Positions 36,178-44,625 of a DNA stretch of 50,534 nucleotides are shown one piece after another; position 1 is the first letter of the stretch, and each line of letters starts with the position of its first letter. Location of the stretch: the NCBI RefSeq assembly GCF_019931065.1, contig NZ_JAIOUQ010000008.1, positions 1-50,534 on the forward strand, read 5' to 3'. Both the position numbers and the translations under genes were made by a program. The notes under the pieces are model-generated. The model ran no database searches. It was not told where the DNA came from and worked only from the letters and a program-made list of their open reading frames with translations. The DNA is from Methanobacterium spitsbergense. Lineage in GTDB: Archaea > Methanobacteriota > Methanobacteria > Methanobacteriales > Methanobacteriaceae.

Positions 36178-36451
36178 TAACCTTATGGTTCTTGAACTTT
36201 TAACATAATGGGAATTGCTAATCTTGATTTTTATTTGTATTTTGGAATTTAAATAAAATACTAATTACTCGGATTGTAATAATAAAAAAATCATGTAAAA
36301 TTTTTTAGGTACCAAGACAATACTATAGTAATATGAGAATTTTTAAAAGAAAAAGCAGCATGTGACCAAATATTATCAAAGGGAAGATAATATCAAATAT
36401 TTTTTAGTTTTTACTAAACATGAGGAATTTGTGTAATAGGAAAATAAGAAT

Positions 36452-36784
36452 ATGAGAAAACAAATTAGTTTTGAGGAGGAAGGTGAAGCAGAAATTAAAA
36501 TTATAGGTATGAATTCCCTTTTTATTGAGATCTTAGTAAAATTAAATTGTTATTATGACCCTAATACTTCATCTTTCACATCTCCAGTTATTAAATTTGA
36601 ATTTATACACCCTATAAATGAAAAAATTCATGAAGAATTGAAGAGAAAATGCAGAGATGGAAAACAATTTAAAATAATTATTTCCAAACCAGAGGAATAT
36701 CCCAAAATACTGGAAGGCTGTATTTTGGACCCAAAAAATATTCTAAAAGGCTCTGCTAGTTCAATAACCCAAACGAGAATATAA
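36452..36784 (+). CDS. Conserved-looking small soluble protein, unknown
   Basis: 110 residues, ATG with AGGAAAATAAG before it. Alternating strands and helices, with 'FEFIHPINEKIHEELKRKC' and 'KQFKIIISKPEEYPKILEG'; no catalytic pattern. Soluble, basic C-terminus. No family recognised, and its neighbours are unrelated and on different transcripts. Confidence 0.6.
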   Translation: MRKQISFEEEGEAEIKIIGMNSLFIEILVKLNCYYDPNTSSFTSPVIKFEFIHPINEKIHEELKRKCRDGKQFKIIISKPEEYPKILEGCILDPKNILKGSASSITQTRI

Positions 36785-36910
36785 TAACTATCAAGAATGG
36801 ATTAATAATATCTGAATTTATCTGAGATGGAATATGTAATAACACCTTGAAATTTTTTTAAACTTAAATTAAAATATAAAATTTTTGTAAAATAAAATAA
36901 AAAATATTAT

Positions 36911-37117
36911 TTATAGATTTTTACTTCTCATGGAGGCTATTCTACTTGTAATTATTCTTTTTGCGCTTAAAAGATCTTCATCTTTAACTTCGGATTTTTC
37001 AATTTCTATTTCAATTTTGTGTAGTAGGTTATGCAATTCCTCTGGTTTACATTTATTTACTTCTTTAAAGAGTTCATTTATAGTATTTTTGTTTTCGGCG
37101 GGTTTTCTGAATTTCAT
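36911..37117 (-). CDS. Small charged helical protein, unknown
   Basis: 68 residues from ATG 37117, nine bases after AAAGGAA; a TTG at 37126 lies too near that site. Almost entirely helical and rich in Glu and Lys ('ELHNLLHKIEIEIEKSEVKDED'), ending 'TSRIASMRSKNL'. The opposite-strand frame of similar size is hydrophobic without a ribosome site and is taken as a shadow. No function known. Confidence 0.6.
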   Translation of the reverse strand: MKFRKPAENKNTINELFKEVNKCKPEELHNLLHKIEIEIEKSEVKDEDLLSAKRIITSRIASMRSKNL

Positions 37118-37219
37118 GATGTACAATTCCTTTATTTTAATTTAATAGATATTTTAGAAATAAATGTGACCTAAACACCCTATGTTTTATCGGACTTCCA
37201 CAATAAACTGTTAAATCCT

Positions 37220-37456
37220 TTAAATACCGTTTCCATCCATGTCTGTTCTTGATTTTTTATCTTTATTATTTAACTTGTTTTTTTGTTTGTATTTCTTTTT
37301 AGGATTCATCCAGTTTTCATATCCAATATTATCGGCAAAGCAATGAATATAACAGTATTTTCAGTTGTATATCCTGAAATTTTCTTGAATATCGACATTC
37401 TTATTACTGAATTCACAAACATGTATTTCATTTTTTTCGTTGATTTTTTCTATCAT
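37220..37456 (-). pseudogene. Small gene interrupted by an in-frame TGA
   Basis: From ATG 37456, preceded by GGAAGG, the minus strand reads 'MIEKINEKNEIHVCEFSNKN', '..ENFRIYN', then TGA at 37361-37363, then 'KYCYIHCFADNIGYENWMNP' and '..TDMDGNGI' to a TAA at 37220. The composition on both sides of the TGA is the same and protein-like, which suggests one gene of 78 codons with a nonsense mutation. Selenocysteine use is not expected in this order of methanogens. A frame on the opposite strand is the alternative. Confidence 0.4.
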
Positions 37457-37565
37457 AAAACCTTCCATATTTTTAGATATGTTTTTGAGTTAAACTAAAA
37501 CTTTACTATCAAAAAATATTCCATCTAATAAATTAAGAACATGATCTGCCACTTAATTCGATGAA

Positions 37566-37573
37566 TTTAAATA
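37566..37573 (+). promoter_or_regulatory. TATA box of the histone gene
   Basis: TTTAAATA at 37566-37573 would start transcription around 37595, leaving a short leader that contains the ribosome site AGGTGAT right before ATG 37608. Confidence 0.5.
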
Positions 37574-37607
37574 AAATAGGGTTAATAATTATAATTAGGT
37601 GATAAAT

Positions 37608-37817
37608 ATGAGTATAATACCAATAGCTCCAATTGGAAGAATAATAAAAAATGCAGGCGGACAAAGAATCAGTGAAGGTTCAAAAGAAGCTTTAGGAAAA
37701 GTTTTAGAACAGTGTGGGGAAGATATCTCCAAACAAGCACTTCTACTTGCGAAACACGCTGGAAGAGTGACTGTAAACGCGTCTGATATTGAATTAGCTG
37801 TTAAAGAACTTGAATAA
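37608..37817 (+). CDS. Archaeal histone
   Basis: 69 residues, full length for an HMf-type histone. 'IPIAPIGRIIKNAGGQRISE' is the N-terminal helix with the conserved 'PxAPxxRI', and 'ALLLAKHAGRVTVNASDIELAVKEL' is the third helix with the DNA-contact 'R-x-T' and the dimer-forming end. The ATG at 37608 is preferred over GTG 37599. It wraps DNA as dimers and larger assemblies and acts with Alba (16.1 kb) in chromatin. Single gene with its own promoter, directly upstream of a tRNA gene. Confidence 0.97.
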   Translation: MSIIPIAPIGRIIKNAGGQRISEGSKEALGKVLEQCGEDISKQALLLAKHAGRVTVNASDIELAVKELE

Positions 37818-37860
37818 TTTATATTATATTCTCTTATTTTTTTTGATTTTTAAATATCTA

Positions 37861-37945
<85 letters not shown>

Positions 37946-38145
37946 CCAGTCTTAAAATAGAATTAAATTAGAATATTCAGATATTAACATACATCTTAAA
38001 TTAACAGCATCAATGCGTAAAAGACATATTCAATTTCTAACTATACGAATAAATGCATGTATCTATGAGTAAACGGATTCATTTATAAGTATAGTCACGT
38101 ATGTGATGCTAAATCAATATCAATCAATACAGATTCATTGAGAAA

Positions 38146-38170
38146 GTAAGTATGCAGGCAAAATACTATT
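38146..38170 (+). repeat. Intergenic hairpin motif with CAGGCAA loop, copy B
   Basis: GTAAGTATG-CAGGCAA-AATACTATT. The loop is identical to copies A and C; the stem is GTAT/ATAC with one mismatch next to the loop. It lies between the tRNA-Leu gene and the remnant at 38430, in otherwise featureless DNA (37944-38429). Confidence 0.55.
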
Positions 38171-38429
38171 TCAAAGTCAATAGTTTTTAAATATCCATAT
38201 AAAATTGTCTTCGAATGAACAAAATTTGGAAAGTAAGCACAGAATGAGCTTTTTTTACCATCAATAAATATTGCATCTTTATGGTTTTCATTTTTGTTTT
38301 ATGGAGTTAACGTTTTTGCTCTCTTATTTAGTTTATTGATGTTTTACTATCTAAGTGAAAAGCAGCAAGTGATCAATCAAGGTAAGTAACTTTGGATCTT
38401 TAAAAAAATAGAAAAAAGTAGGGAAAATA

Positions 38430-38553
38430 TTATTTTCCTGTTTTGAATCTAAAGTTATATGTTGCTAGTAGGTTGTTACCTGACAAGTCTTTGATTGCTG
38501 CTATTGGTATTGTGACTGAGTACCATGTTTTAGGACTTCTTGTTTTTGATGTT
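38430..38553 (-). pseudogene. C-terminal remnant of an adhesin-like surface protein
   Basis: An open stretch on the minus strand reads 'TRSPKTWYSVTIPIAAIKDL', then 'SGNNLLATYNFRFKTGK' and a stop. 'IxDLSGNxLxxxYxFxFxTG' is the usual end of bacterial-type Ig-like (SbsA/Big_5) domains in methanogen surface proteins. No start codon; it joins the duplicated flank of the second propeller gene, so it marks an old recombination junction between surface-protein genes. Confidence 0.6.
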
Positions 38554-38555
38554 TT

Positions 38556-38798
38556 GATTAGTATACTAATCACGTGCTTAATCAATGAATTGTACGATAA
38601 AAGCAGTTTTATTTGGATATTAAATAAAAAAAGGGGGAGAAAAATAGATTTTGGAAAAATCTATTCTTATTTTCTTCTGTTTGCTGCTAATCCTCCTAAT
38701 ATGCTGATAACAGCAATGGCCAATGGGACTATAGGTGTTCCAGTATCCTGCATGCTAATAATGTTAGCGGCTTCTACTGTATTTACAGGTACAGGAGT
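38556..38798. repeat. Duplicated 3' module of the propeller genes, copy 2
   Basis: Pairs with 29290-29535. It includes 110 bases of downstream flank, the terminator hairpin, the stop and the sequence coding for the C-terminal anchor. Differences are few and concentrated at the outer edges. Confidence 0.8.
38643..38665 (-). terminator. Hairpin terminator of the second propeller gene
   Basis: AATAGATTTT / AAAATCTATT, ten base pairs around GGA, immediately after the stop codon, with a T-rich tract on the transcript side. Same structure as at 29375-29404. Confidence 0.6.
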
Positions 38799-40088
38799 TA
38801 CAGGATTTGTGGGTACAGGGTTTAGGGCAATTAAATCCTGATAAGCATCCAAACCACCAATTAACTTTCCCTCATACAAACCACCAATTAAGTTTCCCAC
38901 ATATAATGTTCCGTCTTTTCCTATAGCTGGTGAAGAAAATATACTACCTCCTGCAAAGGATTTCCATTTTAGTTTTCCTGTTGGTTTTATTGCGTATATT
39001 TTACCATCATAGCTTCCTATGTATATTGTTCCGTCTTTTCCTATAGCCGGTGAAGATTCTACAGGACCTTCTCCTATTGCATATTTCCATTTTAGTTTTC
39101 CTGTTGGTTTTATTGCGTATATTTTACCATCACCGCTTCCTATGTATATTGTTCCGTCTTTTCCTATAGCCGGTGAAGAATGTACACCTATGGGGGATTT
39201 CCATTTTAGTTTTCCTGTTGGTTTTATTGCGTATAGGTTACTGCTTCCTATGTATATTGTTCCGTCTTTTCCTATAGCCGGTGATGTAGATATATTACTT
39301 TCTGTTGAATATTTCCATTTTAGTTTTCCTGATGGGTTTATGGCGAATAAGCTACCCGTAACGCCAGGGTAGTATGGGTAGTATGCATTTCCTATGTATA
39401 TTGTTCCGTCTTTTCCTATAGCTGGTGAAGAATTTACACTACCTCCTGTGGTGTATTTCCATTTTAGTTTTCCTGTTGGTTTTATTGCGTATATGTTACC
39501 TTCATCGCTTCCTATGTATATTGTTCCGTCTTTTCCTATAGCCGGTGAAGAAAATATATTACTTTCTGTTGAATATTTCCATTTTAGTTTTCCTGTAGGG
39601 GTTATAGCATATAAGCCACTCCATTTTTTACCGGGCTTACGATTAAAAGCAGAGCTTCCTATGTATATTGTTCCGTCTTTTCCTATAGCCGGTGAAGAAC
39701 TAAACCAAGAATTAGAATATAAACCAACTGTTGCGGTGTATTTCCATATTATTTTTCCTGTTGGTCTTATTGCTAATATTTTACCACCCATGGTTCCTAT
39801 GTATATTGTCCCGTATTTTCCTATAGCAGGTGAAGATCTTACACCACCGTATGTGATGCATTTCCATTTTTTATGATTAGTTTGAGGTCCTTGATATTGT
39901 GATTGACCTGTGTTTTGGTTATCGTGGTGGAATTTAGGCTGTGGTGTGTTTGCAAGACCGGCTGCTGAAACTGCACCAGAAAAAATAATAGCTCCTAAGA
40001 CAATTAATCCTAAAAATAAAACAATTTTATTTAATTTCAATTTCTCATGATTTATAGAAGAATTTCTTCTTTCTATAAATGTTTTCAC
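38667..40088 (-). CDS. Secreted eight-repeat PQQ-propeller protein with poly-G at its start
   Basis: 473 residues: a signal peptide near 20-42 ('IVLFLGLIVLGAIIFSGAVSA'), eight repeats of about 36 residues with the core 'SSPAIGKDGTIYIG' and 'YAIKPTGKLKWKY', a short proline linker and the same C-terminal helix and tail ('GGLAANRRK') as the 622-residue paralogue; it lacks the DUF11 domain. The repeats are nearly identical at the DNA level, so they have expanded or been homogenised recently. GTG start at 40088 directly follows a run of G. Surface-exposed and probably anchored by its C-terminus. An adhesin or binding role is inferred; enzymatic use of PQQ is not supported. Confidence 0.85.
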   Translation of the reverse strand: MKTFIERRNSSINHEKLKLNKIVLFLGLIVLGAIIFSGAVSAAGLANTPQPKFHHDNQNTGQSQYQGPQTNHKKWKCITYGGVRSSPAIGKYGTIYIGTMGGKILAIRPTGKIIWKYTATVGLYSNSWFSSSPAIGKDGTIYIGSSAFNRKPGKKWSGLYAITPTGKLKWKYSTESNIFSSPAIGKDGTIYIGSDEGNIYAIKPTGKLKWKYTTGGSVNSSPAIGKDGTIYIGNAYYPYYPGVTGSLFAINPSGKLKWKYSTESNISTSPAIGKDGTIYIGSSNLYAIKPTGKLKWKSPIGVHSSPAIGKDGTIYIGSGDGKIYAIKPTGKLKWKYAIGEGPVESSPAIGKDGTIYIGSYDGKIYAIKPTGKLKWKSFAGGSIFSSPAIGKDGTLYVGNLIGGLYEGKLIGGLDAYQDLIALNPVPTNPVTPVPVNTVEAANIISMQDTGTPIVPLAIAVISILGGLAANRRK

Positions 40089-40099
40089 CCCCCCCCCCC
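40088..40099. repeat. Homopolymer of 12 C (12 G on the coding strand) at a start codon
   Basis: The tract ends in the first base of the GTG start of the second propeller gene and doubles as its only possible ribosome site. A second GTG at its upstream end (40101) comes into frame with the gene only for certain tract lengths (11 or 14 G). Such tracts slip readily, in the cell and in sequencing. Confidence 0.8.
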
Positions 40100-40415
40100 A
40101 CTAAATGTGTTTTTTTAATTATAATGATATGATTGTAATTTGTTACTATTAATCTAAAATATATGTTACTATTGACAATCAAATGAAAAATAATATTAAT
40201 GAAAACAAAGTTTTCAGGAAATTTTCAGATAATAAAAGTTTGATTTACCAATAAGATGCATGATCAAAATCAATTAAAAAGTCTATTCATCAAAGAAGTG
40301 GAATTAACCCAATCCCTATCCTAACCCTGCATTTTTTATATCATTTTAAATATTTTAGTATTACTTTTCAATTAGAAAATTCAAAAATTTTACCATTTCT
40401 ACATGAATCAAAAGG

Positions 40416-40440
40416 TAAGTGTGCAGGCAACACACCCTTA
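40416..40440 (+). repeat. Intergenic hairpin motif with CAGGCAA loop, copy C
   Basis: TAA-GTGTG-CAGGCAA-CACAC-CC-TTA. The stem is GTGTG/CACAC where copy A has GTATG/CATAC, i.e. both sides of one pair have changed together. It lies in the 580 bases between the second propeller gene and the membrane protein at 40679; the rest of that stretch is AT-rich without genes. Confidence 0.6.
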
Positions 40441-40678
40441 TAATTTGGTAAGTATCTTAAATTTATTTATTTTTTTGAACCAGATTTTTATTATTTTTTT
40501 TCGTAGATTTACTCATAAATTTTTTTTACTTCAAACTTTGTTTGAAATATCGAAGTGTCCCTAAAGATAACTTTCCTTCCAGATATTATTAATATTATTG
40601 GTAATAATTATACTGAAAAATAATTATACTATTAAGATAAATATTAATTATATTAAGTAGTTATTGGAGGGATTTATA

Positions 40679-41503
40679 ATGGATAATGATTTGAGAAGAG
40701 AGGTAATATCTAAATCGCCCATTAGTTTTTCTAGCCTTAAAAAACTTAATACCGGTGCTGGGATTTTCCTTTTTGCCCAGGGAATTGTAATGCTTGCTTT
40801 AGGTTTTCTTCTTACATGGAATAGGGATATATACACTTTTTATCTTAAATTTAAAATAATTAGTTTAGCTCCACCGACTTTTCAAGTACTACCAGATCCA
40901 AATGTTGTTTTTACTGTTACAAACTTGGGAGTAATATTGTCTTCATTTCTGTTGATTTCTGGTATTGCCTTGTTGCTGATTGCTTTTGTAAAAAACAAGA
41001 CTTATATTGAAAATCTGAAGAAGGGTATGAATCCTTATCGTTGGTATGAATACGCTATTACGAGCTCTATAATGCTGGTGATCATCGCAACCTTTGTTGG
41101 AGTATGGGATTTATGGTCTTTGGTGATGATATTTGTCTTAAATGCCATTATGATCATTTGTGGTTTATTAATGGAAAAAATTAATTTCAATACTAAAAAA
41201 ACAGACTGGTCTGCCTACTTGTTAGGATGTCTTGCAGGATTCACTCCATGGGTAGTATTAGCCGCGTACTTTATAGCGGCACTAGGATCTTCTGACACCA
41301 ACCCTCCAACATTCGTCTACTTGACTCTTCTATTCTACTTTATAATATTCAACACGTTCTCCATTAACATGATACTTCAATATAAAGGAGTAGGAAAGTG
41401 GAAAGACTACTTGTACGGCGAAAGAGTCTACATATTACTAAGTTTCATAGCAAAAACCATTTTGGCCTGGTTAGTGTTTGTAGGAGTATTTGCACCATTC
41501 TAA
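40679..41503 (+). CDS. Multi-helix membrane protein, unknown
   Basis: 274 residues from ATG 40679 after TTGGAGGGAT. Six to seven hydrophobic helices spread over the whole length; loops include 'KKGMNPYRWYEYAITSS' and 'YGERVYILLSFIAKTILAWL'. The motif 'NPYRWYEYAITSS' is typical of a family of predicted heliorhodopsin-like or seven-helix proteins: in heliorhodopsins the third helix has an R-W-x-E-Y-x-x-T-S-S pattern. However, the last helix, 'YILLSFIAKTILAWLVFVGV', has the K at the usual retinal position ('S-F-x-A-K'). This is a resemblance and retinal binding is unproven. 37 bases ahead of a SOUL protein on the same strand, probably one transcript. Confidence 0.65.
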   Translation: MDNDLRREVISKSPISFSSLKKLNTGAGIFLFAQGIVMLALGFLLTWNRDIYTFYLKFKIISLAPPTFQVLPDPNVVFTVTNLGVILSSFLLISGIALLLIAFVKNKTYIENLKKGMNPYRWYEYAITSSIMLVIIATFVGVWDLWSLVMIFVLNAIMIICGLLMEKINFNTKKTDWSAYLLGCLAGFTPWVVLAAYFIAALGSSDTNPPTFVYLTLLFYFIIFNTFSINMILQYKGVGKWKDYLYGERVYILLSFIAKTILAWLVFVGVFAPF

Positions 41504-41540
41504 TCCCTTAAATATTTTTATAATAATAGTGGGGGATTTG

Positions 41541-42197
41541 ATGACTGAAACACCTAAGTACTCTGTTGAAAAAAAAGATGAAGATATTGAAATCAGAGTA
41601 TACCCGGGTTATATTCTGGCCCAAGTAGATGTTGAATCAGATTATGATCAAGCAATTGGATTGGGCTTCCGAATTCTGGCAAACTATATATTTGGAGGAA
41701 ATAAAAAGCGTTCTAATATCCCTATGACTGCTCCAGTTTCCGGGGAAAACATATCGGTTTCAGAAAAAATACCAATGACAATCCCTGTTACAGAAGAAGC
41801 TATGCATTCTGAGAAAATTGAAATGACTGCCCCTGTAAGTGAAGAAGTTGTTGATGAACCAGAGAAGATTGAAATGGTCGTTCCAGTAACTGAAGAAGAC
41901 AGTGGAAAGCATACATATCGAATTTCTTTTACCATGCCATCCAAGTACACTTTAGACACTCTGCCAGAGCCAGAAGATAATAGAATAATCTTTAAAGAAA
42001 TTAGAAACCAGAAAATGGTTGTGCTTAGGTTCCGTGGTCGTGTTAATCATAAACTCGCCCATAAAGAAATGGAAGAACTCAAAGGATGGCTGGAAAAGGA
42101 AGGTATTAAACCAAAATCAAACTATATTGTAGCCCAATATAATAATCCTGCAGTTCCTGGATTTTTCAGGAGAAACGAAGTAATGGTAAAAATTTAA
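41541..42197 (+). CDS. SOUL-family heme-binding-like protein with repeated MTAPV motif
   Basis: 218 residues from ATG 41541 after GGGGG. SOUL features: 'YSVEKKDEDIEIRVYPGYI' at the start, 'IPMTAPV' in the middle, 'FTMPSKYTLDTLPEP' and 'VLRFRGRVN' later, and 'FFRRNEVMV' at the end. The usual single 'KIPMTAPV' occurs four times in a row as variants (IPMTAPV, IPMTIPV, IEMTAPV, IEMVVPV), an internal expansion of about 50 residues. Family members bind heme or porphyrins. In methanogens they are soluble and of unclear role. Likely co-transcribed with the upstream membrane protein. Confidence 0.9.
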   Translation: MTETPKYSVEKKDEDIEIRVYPGYILAQVDVESDYDQAIGLGFRILANYIFGGNKKRSNIPMTAPVSGENISVSEKIPMTIPVTEEAMHSEKIEMTAPVSEEVVDEPEKIEMVVPVTEEDSGKHTYRISFTMPSKYTLDTLPEPEDNRIIFKEIRNQKMVVLRFRGRVNHKLAHKEMEELKGWLEKEGIKPKSNYIVAQYNNPAVPGFFRRNEVMVKI

Positions 42198-42668
42198 AAA
42201 ACTCTCCATAATCCATATTTTTTTTATAAAAAATTGTATTATCATATTGTAGAAAAAGTAAAATATTAGTAGTTATTACAATACGTTTATACAGATTTTG
42301 AGAAATATATTAATCAGGAAGCTTCATGAAACCAAATTATGATTTATAATGATTTCATTAGCAATAATATTGCGTTGATATTTGCCTTTATAGTTACACC
42401 CGCATTAAAATACTTCAAAATTAGTCCATTATTCTATTATCAAGCTGGCATTAAAGAAACAATAATAAGTTGAAGACGATTTTGCTAAATCATATTATTT
42501 TTTTAAAAAATTAAAATTTCTGTAAAAATATAGTATTTCTTCAATTATAACTCAATTAATATTTAGTTGAGATTAATAATTTTAAATAATTTGGAATTAA
42601 ATAAAATACAATTTAAACTAATGATTCTAAGAATTTTAATTTAAGATAATTTTTTCAAATAAAGGGGA
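42198..42668. other. Intergenic region of 471 bases
   Basis: AT-rich gap between convergent genes (SOUL on plus, MFS on minus). No open frame with a ribosome site, no repeat, no RNA structure I could support; T-rich stretches near 42220 may terminate the SOUL transcript. Confidence 0.4.
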
Positions 42669-44324
42669 TTATTGTTCTGGATTATTATCTAGATCATTAT
42701 ACCTGCTTAATAACTGCTTTTCTTCTTCATGTTTAGGGAATTTAAAGTATATAATAACTCCACCAAGTAGTATTGCTATAATACCTGCAGTGTATGCTAG
42801 GTGATCTCCAGCTAAGAATGAAATCTTAGCTGATGTTAAAATATTAGCAGAGTATTGTGGATATTGTTGTGCAACAGCTGCTGCACTGCTAAATGATTTT
42901 TGAAGTTCTGTTATGATATTATTTGAGATTTGCTGCTGGTCAATACTGGGTAATCCTGCAATTTGATTGCTGAAAGCTTTTGAATATCCTAAAGTTAGTA
43001 AAGCACCAAAGATTGAAGTCATAATTGCCCCTCCAAAATCCCTCTGTAAGTCTGCAGTACCTGATGCCATACCTTCCCTTTTAATAGGAACTGAGCCTGT
43101 AAGTGAATGTGATGCGGGTGTACCTGCAAATCCCACACCAATACCTACAAATGCATATGCAAGACCTACTTTCCAGTAGGGTATACCATCACCCCATAGA
43201 AGCAACATGGTGAGAAAGCCTAGTAAACAGGAAAAGTAACCAACCAGTAAGGTAAATCTTGAACCCTTTGATTCCACTAGTCTGGCTGAAACTGGAGCTA
43301 TCAGCACGAGGAATATAACTCCAGGTAATATTGCAAGTCCAGAATTAAAGGTAGAATAGTTTAATACATTTTGAAGGAATTGTTGTCCAATATACATGGC
43401 ACCCATGAGTGAACCGAAAACAATTATCCCTGCACTAGCTGCTACCCAGAAGATCCTTCGACTTGCAATGTTCAGGTCATAAAGTGGAATTTTTATTCTA
43501 CGTTGACGTAATAAGAAGAAAATTCCAACCATTACTGCAATGAAAATTAATCCAAGTATCAACAACCCCATGTTGGGTACTGGAGCGAAATTAATGGCTA
43601 ATATCAATGTTCCAAGGAATATGAATGATAATAAACCTCCTTTATTGTCAACTGGGTCTGTTGTTTCATTGATATAGGCGGGAATAAATTTTAAAGCCAT
43701 AACAAGGGCTACAAGTGCAAGCGGTAAGGTTATTAAAAATACAGAGCCCCATGGCCGCGATATAAGAAGATAACCTGATATGACAGGCCCTAATGCAGCG
43801 ATAGCTGCACCGACGCCGGACCAGAGTGCTATGGATTTTGTTCTTCTAGGACCTGACCACATAGCAGCAATCAATGCCAAAGTTGTTGGATATGCCATTC
43901 CAGCTGCTAATCCTCCAATAAAACGAGCTACTATTAGAATATTAATATCTGGTGCGAATCCTGCAATAATAGAGGCGGGTATGGCAAGTAACGTTCCGAC
44001 AATTAGCATCATCTTACGTCCATGATGATCGCCCAAAGCACCGAACCACAATACAGATGCCGCCAGACCCATTGAGTATCCTACTGCAACTAGATTAAGC
44101 TGAACCTGAGAAGCGTCAAATGCAAACCCTATTGAAGGTAAAGCTACATTGGCTACTGATAGATTTAGATTGGCAACTGCAGCTACAATGATTAAAGTTG
44201 CTAGGACTAATTTTCCCTGTTCTTGAGGCCTATGAATAATGATCCGATTCTTACTTTTGTTAGATTCAACTTCAGTATCCATCTTTGATTTTGATGAATA
44301 TTTTATACTTTTGTTGTTATCCAT
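42669..44324 (-). CDS. MFS drug exporter, DHA2 type with 14 helices
   Basis: 551 residues from ATG 44324 (GGTG eight bases before); a start three codons earlier is possible. Fourteen hydrophobic helices. Motif A appears as 'GALGDHHGRKMMLIVG' after helix 2, and motif C-like glycines in 'SGVGAAIAALGPVISGYLL', both typical of drug/proton antiporters of the EmrB/QacA branch. The N-terminal 40 residues are a charged cytosolic extension. Monocistronic, preceded by 300 bases without a gene. Substrate unknown. Confidence 0.9.
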   Translation of the reverse strand: MDNNKSIKYSSKSKMDTEVESNKSKNRIIIHRPQEQGKLVLATLIIVAAVANLNLSVANVALPSIGFAFDASQVQLNLVAVGYSMGLAASVLWFGALGDHHGRKMMLIVGTLLAIPASIIAGFAPDINILIVARFIGGLAAGMAYPTTLALIAAMWSGPRRTKSIALWSGVGAAIAALGPVISGYLLISRPWGSVFLITLPLALVALVMALKFIPAYINETTDPVDNKGGLLSFIFLGTLILAINFAPVPNMGLLILGLIFIAVMVGIFFLLRQRRIKIPLYDLNIASRRIFWVAASAGIIVFGSLMGAMYIGQQFLQNVLNYSTFNSGLAILPGVIFLVLIAPVSARLVESKGSRFTLLVGYFSCLLGFLTMLLLWGDGIPYWKVGLAYAFVGIGVGFAGTPASHSLTGSVPIKREGMASGTADLQRDFGGAIMTSIFGALLTLGYSKAFSNQIAGLPSIDQQQISNNIITELQKSFSSAAAVAQQYPQYSANILTSAKISFLAGDHLAYTAGIIAILLGGVIIYFKFPKHEEEKQLLSRYNDLDNNPEQ

Positions 44325-44625
44325 ATTATACACCGATAAATTATTCTCTAGCTTTAATCATCTTCTTTTTTTAATTATATCAACTTCCAAACATTTCAAA
44401 TGATCCTATTTGATATTTGTAAAAAATAATTTATAAAATATTATTACATATCCTTATCATATGGTTTGTTTTTCTTTTCAGGAAAATCCTAAAAATTTTG
44501 TGGAATGCAATACGATCATTAGCTTGTCTTTCAAGCTCAGGATCCTATAGACTAAACCATGATTGTAAAACCAACATATTTATCCTGACTATTAATCATT
44601 ATTAGTTCTACTGTTATGTTCTGTA

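Noticed and set aside
37361..37363. In-frame TGA considered as a selenocysteine codon
   Set aside because: Selenocysteine use among methanogens is associated with other orders, and no insertion-element hairpin is visible nearby.
37283..37498. Plus-strand hydrophobic open frame of 71 codons
   Set aside because: No ribosome site; the opposite strand shows a better gene-like composition.
38850..39870. Regular DNA repeats considered as a CRISPR or non-coding satellite
   Set aside because: They lie in one reading frame and translate into propeller repeats.
39019..39876. Two long plus-strand open frames antisense to the second propeller gene
   Set aside because: They mirror the repeats of the propeller gene and exist because the repeat period keeps the antisense frame open; no ribosome sites.
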